Below are positions 62,301 through 64,000 of a DNA stretch of 64,000 nucleotides, piece after piece. The position numbers were made by a program, and so were the translations under genes. The DNA lies in NCBI GenBank assembly GCA_003615045.1, contig ML014187.1, positions 1-64,000 of the forward strand, read 5' to 3'. How positions within the stretch are numbered: the first letter of the stretch is position 1; every line of letters starts with the position of its first letter. This stretch comes from Caulochytrium protostelioides (lineage: Eukaryota; Chytridiomycota; Caulochytriomycetes; Caulochytriales; Caulochytriaceae). Under the pieces are notes generated by a model that saw nothing but the letters and a program-made list of their open reading frames with translations, ran no database searches and was not told where the DNA came from.

Positions 62301-63699
62301 CGGTGCCGCATCGCTTGCTCGTCCCTCGACTGGCACCCCCCGTGCGAAATCGCCTACGAATAGCGATCCGAACCTCTGCTCGGATGAATCATACGACGCA
62401 CAGCAGTGGAATCAGAAAGTTGCGCGGTTTGCCGAAACGATCGAAGAACTGCACCTCGACGGAAATATGCTGAGCACCTTGCAAGATATGAGTCCCTCCT
62501 TGTTCACACGACTTCGGATTTTGCGGCTCGAGCGGAACCGGATCACGGTGCTAGATGCCTCGTTAAGCAAAATGGCATTGCTAGTGGAACTCGATTTGAA
62601 CTACAACAAAATCCGCACCATTCATCCCTCGTCTCTCTCTTCCTTGCGAAACCTGCTGACGCTTCTGCTCAAAGGCAACTGCATCAAAACCATCGAACCA
62701 CTGGAAAACCTGGCATCGCTGGCGACGCTCGACCTTGCCGAGAACCGAATCGGAGACATGTTGCAGATCGAGAAGCTGCAACTCAGCGGACTCACCCGCA
62801 TCTGGGTCGTCAAAAACCCCGTCTGGCGGACCAAGTCCTTCCGCTATCGGCTGATACACCACTTCCCGCAACTCACGATGATTGACGGAAAGGATATTAC
62901 TATGGAAGAACGCCAGCGCAGCGAGATCTTTATGGCGGAACAGACGCGAAGCTTTTCCATTCACCCCCAGGACACGATAGAAGCTTCTGGGCTGTCGATG
63001 ATCACGATGGACGCCAGCCAGGGGGGTATGGGCAGCCTGCCGCGCACCGCGGCGAAGCCGCAACGTGAGGAGTCGCCGGGCGTGTCGATCTGGAGCGTCA
63101 ACAGCACGCCGCCCGCTGTCATGTCCGCGAACCCCAACGTGGCACTCGGCGTCCAGACGCTTTCGTTTAGTGCGCTCGCGGCCCTCAGTCGCCCGGCCAA
63201 CAACGCCCGCAATGCTAGCTACCGCCCCCCACATACGGGGATGACCAGCCATGTCGACTTTGGCGCCGCCTCGGTCCAGAACGAGCCGCTGCTGTCGATG
63301 TATCAGAAGCAGCAGATTCTCCTGCTCCAGCAACAGCAACAGCAGCACATGCACGTGGCGTCAAGCAGCACGCGGCTCGGATATTCCGGCGGTATGATGG
63401 CCGCCAGCGGCAGCGGTAGCGGCAGTGGCAGCGGCCGGATGCATGGCTCGCGCGAAGGGCTGGCGGAGACGAGTGCCAGCAACGGCAACCTGTATACTCC
63501 GAACCTCTCTCAAGCTGTGAAGGGCCATACGAAAGCTCTGCCCTTAGGAAGTCGCCGTCGCGCTGGGAGTATTCCCAGCATGCCAGCAGCCGGTAAGCTG
63601 TGGAATGCGGCAGCCCCGAGTCCCCTCCCGAGCACGCCGCTCAATACGTGGGTCAATCCTTATTATCAGTCGAATGCGCACTATAGTCGAGACCGATGA
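59344..63699 (+). CDS. LRRC9: Leucine-rich repeat protein LRRC9-like
   Basis: From the ATG at 59344 the protein is 1451 residues, nearly the length of human LRRC9 (1453). A first SDS22-type LRR array lies at about 95-260 (LENLVKLQHLFLYGNCISKIEGL and following), ending in an LRRcap-like LEHLDSIKI. A non-LRR middle includes the conserved ELMLEIESGGNVRVQ and a globular region to about 620. A second LRR set begins near 690 (LITRLELGGCGLTNLDLFP) and continues in blocks to about 1190. The C-terminal 260 residues are disordered, with glutamine (about 1330) and glycine-serine (about 1355) runs. LRRC9 is restricted mostly to organisms with motile cilia, and this whole-length layout is characteristic. 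A flagellar role is inferred from the family. Intronless. Confidence 0.88.
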   Translation: MSLLESQIARMASELPIPIEELFRADASAGQEDVTASSTRPEDCAQRIAERKILFRANETIRSICHHNNIGVEAFCAEHPAVCRLELCHFSLPTASLSGIDAFSRITELVILVQDITDLRPLGACVELRRLHVCETKVTHITGLENLVKLQHLFLYGNCISKIEGLTTLVALEELWLNDNRIAVIEGLETLKSLRYVQLSDNRITTVGRGLIANQSLEYVGLAGNLLSSLREITQFTQLPKLKHLVLQDVNYRPSQISVLLNYQIHTIFNLPQLEHLDSIKITRESRKLIESTLSKKRLFYNMRIRTAQRNQHILARYNAQRHLSATASTRAQLAVLYASLTCLPADSVEVRHQLDALIEQRLALMVRHEAFRDTVNRRLVTLGQFALKELMLEIESGGNVRVQLLAAHHEGYQACAKLLQSCPAFYDPAVTPTALPVIHRVSKIHHRFVKSQLDAALSGAEGPELVPRHVFAIARCPDAESPSDEPETAPEQLYGALEFAVLHPTFQVRSEITSDMFPIAGSRYYLIVSRCYARDGQATTLSHDAIGSFIMDYMVEVYVPYPGQVQPDVNQLSRISLLDPVFPSVPFLEDVASPHDDAPIDMHELLQCLTQDHPALEALQSTAEMIVPMAQMLFDQSELLCRHGAMPNATTENAPPEPASWPMILAMHQNPMNNCFLTPASPLDHANNLANPNLITRLELGGCGLTNLDLFPPSMPSLRHLGLARNRLSAVDELMRYPLLTHADLQLNRLTSIDVLGDHPHLSRLSIDENVVSEVCRLPPSLKFLSARSNGLSAIRLGHPANALSELYLGDNAFNNFSDVLPWKSWPRLVILDLAENDVITLPNYRFFLIFHLVTLKVLDGLTISRSEQESGQELFKGRLTIELLEQKLASMDGPTTQLNLSNQQFREIECFKAAAWVDLAPLWGSLRSLTLDNNQLTHLSGLVALTGLRSLSVRCNRITKLFPCPSRRGDPLAGSKPSLRNGSSGAASLARPSTGTPRAKSPTNSDPNLCSDESYDAQQWNQKVARFAETIEELHLDGNMLSTLQDMSPSLFTRLRILRLERNRITVLDASLSKMALLVELDLNYNKIRTIHPSSLSSLRNLLTLLLKGNCIKTIEPLENLASLATLDLAENRIGDMLQIEKLQLSGLTRIWVVKNPVWRTKSFRYRLIHHFPQLTMIDGKDITMEERQRSEIFMAEQTRSFSIHPQDTIEASGLSMITMDASQGGMGSLPRTAAKPQREESPGVSIWSVNSTPPAVMSANPNVALGVQTLSFSALAALSRPANNARNASYRPPHTGMTSHVDFGAASVQNEPLLSMYQKQQILLLQQQQQQHMHVASSSTRLGYSGGMMAASGSGSGSGSGRMHGSREGLAETSASNGNLYTPNLSQAVKGHTKALPLGSRRRAGSIPSMPAAGKLWNAAAPSPLPSTPLNTWVNPYYQSNAHYSRDR

Positions 63700-63726
63700 A
63701 TATATACATATATAATCTAGTTATGA

Positions 63727-64000
63727 TCAGCTTGCCTTTGTGGGCGCGGCAGATTTGGCTTTGGCGGCTTCCGCCTTGAGTTGATCTAAGCGCGCGCGCT
63801 GTCTGGACAACTCCTCCTCTCGCTGTCGCATGCTCATTTTATGGGCTTGTTGGCCAGGTTTGTGATACAGGACAATGAGGTACCGGCCCATAATATTGAA
63901 TCCACTCAACCCGTCCAGTGCGCTTCGAGCATCGTAGACATCTTCATACACGACGAATCCGGTACCTTTCGTCGAGCTCGAGTTGCCTATCCGGATCTGG
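63727..64000 (-). CDS. SF3B6: Splicing factor SF3B6 (p14), 3' part, cut by the window edge
   Basis: The last 91 codons are visible. They hold the second half of an RRM: QIRIGNSSSTKGTGFVVYED, with the RNP1-like KGTGFVVY, then DGLSGFNIMGRYLIVLYHK, matching human p14 (RGTAYVVYED, HLSGFNVCNRYLVVLYY). A lysine/alanine-rich helix follows (SMRQREEELSRQRARLDQLK). SF3B6 is the U2 snRNP subunit that contacts the branch-point adenosine. The N-terminal third, including RNP2, lies beyond the right edge. Its stop is only 27 bp from the LRRC9 stop. Confidence 0.93.
   Translation of the reverse strand, partial: QIRIGNSSSTKGTGFVVYEDVYDARSALDGLSGFNIMGRYLIVLYHKPGQQAHKMSMRQREEELSRQRARLDQLKAEAAKAKSAAPTKAS

Overview
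The window is GC-rich nuclear DNA from a eukaryote with compact, mostly intronless genes. Its gene set (BUR1/PITALRE kinase, SIN1/AVO1 of TORC2, Sit4-associated SAPS protein, MED8, DBP5, CGI121, two-domain cystathionine beta-synthase) fits a fungus. Three genes are hallmarks of motile flagella: FANK1-like, SPEF1/CLAMP-like and LRRC9-like. Together these point to a zoosporic, early-diverging fungus such as a chytrid or blastoclad; that placement is inference. Introns are few and short (about 112-220 nt, GT-AG); seven were placed by joining conserved protein blocks across them.

Layout from left to right: cystathionine beta-synthase (+); a TIGAR-like histidine phosphatase (-, 1 intron); a large unrecognised helical protein (-); an SLC35C2-type transporter (+); FANK1-like FN3-ankyrin protein (-, 1 intron); TORC2 subunit SIN1/AVO1 (+); RNase-kappa-type V-ATPase accessory subunit (-); a GST-like protein (-); KEOPS subunit CGI121 (+); a secreted-face/SH3 membrane protein (-); SAPS-domain phosphatase regulator (-, 1 intron); acetoacetyl-CoA thiolase ERG10 (-, 2 introns); a three-KH FUBP-like protein (+, 1 intron); a four-LIM protein (+); a small C2 protein (-, 1 intron); DBP5 (+); MED8 (-); MLH1 (+); SPEF1-like (+); BUR1/CDK9 (-); a coiled-coil FYVE protein (+); LRRC9-like (+); and SF3B6, cut by the right edge (-).

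There is no operon-like logic: these are independent housekeeping, signalling and flagellar genes. Several convergent pairs are packed very tightly (27 bp between LRRC9 and SF3B6 stops, 85 bp for DBP5/MED8, 129 bp for SPEF1/BUR1). The longer gaps are GC-rich and full of spurious open frames on both strands. They do hold some unexplained structure: a cluster of four hairpins after MLH1, a perfect 14-bp hairpin between CGI121 and the SH3 gene, and an 11-bp-period repeat in front of the SH3 gene. I saw no CRISPR array, rRNA, convincing tRNA, intact transposon or viral element. I did not find a clearly new multi-gene system; the most worthwhile leads are the hairpin cluster, the flagellar genes, the MLH1 C-terminus and two coding-like fragments.
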